Shown piece by piece: positions 63,021-64,000 of a stretch of DNA of 64,000 bases. The stretch is from Flemingiibacterium sp045644145 (GTDB taxonomy: Bacteria > Bacillota > Clostridia > Oscillospirales > CAG-272). Positions within the stretch are counted from its first letter, which is position 1; each line of letters begins with the position of its first letter. Made by a program: the position numbers and the translations under genes. Location of the stretch: positions 1 through 64,000 of the forward strand of contig JAZRGK010000058.1 in the NCBI GenBank assembly GCA_045644145.1. The letters run 5' to 3'. The notes under the pieces were generated by a model that worked only from the letters and a program-made list of their open reading frames with translations, was not told where the DNA came from and searched no databases.

Positions 63021-63028
63021 TGAAAATC

Positions 63029-63550
63029 ATGGCAAGTGAGAAGATTTTAAATGCAAAAAAGCAGATGGTCGCTGACCTGACTGAAAAGATCAAGGCTGCT
63101 CCCGCAGGCGTTATCGTTAACTACTCCGGTATCACCGTTGCAGACGACACCGCACTCCGCGCAGCTCTCCGTAAGGCAGGCGTAAATTACAGCGTTTACA
63201 AGAATTCCATTACCGGAAGAGCTTGTGAAGAGGCTGGTTACAGCGATCTCAAGAAGGTTCTCGAAGGTATGACTGCAATCGCAGTTGCTACCGAAGATCC
63301 TGTTGCTCCTGCAAAGATCCTCAAGGAGTATGCCGACAAGATCGAGTCTTTCGAGCTTAAGGGCGGCTTCGTTGAAGGCAACGTGCTGGATGTTAAGGGT
63401 GTAGAAGAGCTTGCAGCAATTCCGCCGAAGCCCATGCTTGTTGGCAAGATGCTCGGTTCTCTTCAGAAATCCCTCTACGGTCTTGCTTATGTACTTCAGG
63501 CAAAGATCGACAAGGAAAACGGCGGAGCAGAGGCTCCCGCAGAGGCGTAA
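63029..63550 (+). CDS. rplJ: 50S ribosomal protein L10
   Basis: A 173-residue stalk base protein: KKQMVADLTEKIKAAPAGVI, VNYSGITVADDTALR, YKNSITGRACEE, and the C-terminal L12-binding helix KMLGSLQKSLYGLAYVLQAK. SD GGGAGG precedes the ATG. rplK and rplA, often just upstream in other genomes, are not here; a LacI gene takes that place. Confidence 0.97.
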   Translation: MASEKILNAKKQMVADLTEKIKAAPAGVIVNYSGITVADDTALRAALRKAGVNYSVYKNSITGRACEEAGYSDLKKVLEGMTAIAVATEDPVAPAKILKEYADKIESFELKGGFVEGNVLDVKGVEELAAIPPKPMLVGKMLGSLQKSLYGLAYVLQAKIDKENGGAEAPAEA

Positions 63551-63625
63551 GCTTTATAAAAGCATCGCCGCGGCGTAATATGATACGCCAAACACAAATT
63601 TTATTATAATTGGAGGTTACTTAAA

Positions 63626-64000
63626 ATGGCTACCGAAAAGATCACAAACATTCTTGAAGAAATCAAAACTCTCACCATTCTCGAACTCGCAGACCTCGTT
63701 AAGGCTCTTGAGGAAGAATTCGGCGTTTCCGCTGCTCCCGTAGCAGTTGCAGGCGCTGCTGCTGCTCCCGCTGCTGCTGCAGCTGAGGAGAAGACCGACT
63801 TCGACGTTGTACTTGCTTCCGCAGGTGCTAACAAGCTCGCAGTTATCAAGGTTGTTCGCGAGCTCACCGGTCTTGGTCTTAAGGACGCTAAGGACATGGT
63901 GGAGGGCGCTCCCAAGACCATCAAGGAAGGCGCAACCAAGGAAGAGGCTGAGGACATCAAGGCTAAGCTTACCGAGGCTGGCGCAACTGTTGAGCTTAAG
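63626..64000 (+). CDS. rplL: 50S ribosomal protein L7/L12 (cut at window end)
   Basis: 125 codons, all in frame to the last base. N-terminal dimer domain EEIKTLTILELADLVKALEE, an Ala/Pro hinge, and C-terminal KLAVIKVVRELTGLGLKDAK with EAGATVELK at the very end, which is the usual C-terminus, so only the stop is missing. SD TTGGAGG precedes the ATG. Confidence 0.97.
   Translation, partial: MATEKITNILEEIKTLTILELADLVKALEEEFGVSAAPVAVAGAAAAPAAAAAEEKTDFDVVLASAGANKLAVIKVVRELTGLGLKDAKDMVEGAPKTIKEGATKEEAEDIKAKLTEAGATVELK

Overview
The window reads as chromosome of an anaerobic, Gram-positive Clostridia member, probably a gut or rumen Oscillospiraceae/Christensenellaceae-type organism. Pointers are the rnfCDGEAB ion-pump operon, a T-box ahead of leuA, S-layer-homology (SLH) surface proteins, a cohesin and a dockerin, an Agr-like LytTR/GHKL regulator pair, and strong SD and sigma-A promoter signals throughout. 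The organism call is inference; no 16S is present.

Layout. 1-2.8 kb: small minus-strand genes of mobile-element flavour (excisionase-like HTH, sigma-region-4-like protein, two tiny proteins) with two GC-rich, hairpin-dense non-coding stretches, one ending in a textbook terminator. 3-11.6 kb: a giant BspA-type LRR/SLH protein, a two-TM protein, a 126-bp segment bounded by inverted 26-bp sites with complementary central dinucleotides and carrying an outward sigma-A promoter, a serine recombinase, a divergent Xre regulator with four operator-like palindromes, and a large membrane protein. 11.7-28.2 kb: a tightly packed five-gene minus-strand operon for secreted proteins (Cys-rich 68-mer, SLH + clostripain-like protease, 2200-aa and 2101-aa proteins, and an SLH protein with a cohesin-like domain; the 2101-aa protein ends in a dockerin). 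It diverges from an AgrA/AgrC-like pair; two 14-bp direct repeats 21 bp apart lie between the divergent promoters. 30.7-34 kb: tRNA-Pro and tRNA-Val followed by a HEPN-like gene and decayed tyrosine integrases, one fused head-on with a truncated DUF1810 gene. 34-41.2 kb: small accessory and housekeeping genes (GNATs, AraC, Xre/TPR with a frameshift, YetF-like, cupin, DUF2179, DUF6512) with a recurrent terminator-linked repeat.

41.5-50.9 kb: rnfCDGEAB, NusG-II, Gx transporter, an FMN-binding lipoprotein, ApbE flavin transferase and DUF1622, a coherent flavin/electron-transfer block. 51-53.5 kb: Leu T-box, ridA and leuA. 53.5-58.5 kb: a lipoprotein, small P-loop protein, pgi, rpmB, DUF6873 and tcdA. 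58.7-62.7 kb: a sugar-isomerase-like and a neutral-ceramidase-like gene facing a LacI regulator. 62.8-64 kb: L10 leader, rplJ and rplL (cut just before its stop).

The most notable candidate is the predicted phase switch at 8.5-8.7 kb: recombinase, inverted crossover sites and an invertible promoter that, when flipped, would read into the two-TM gene and perhaps onward into the giant surface protein.
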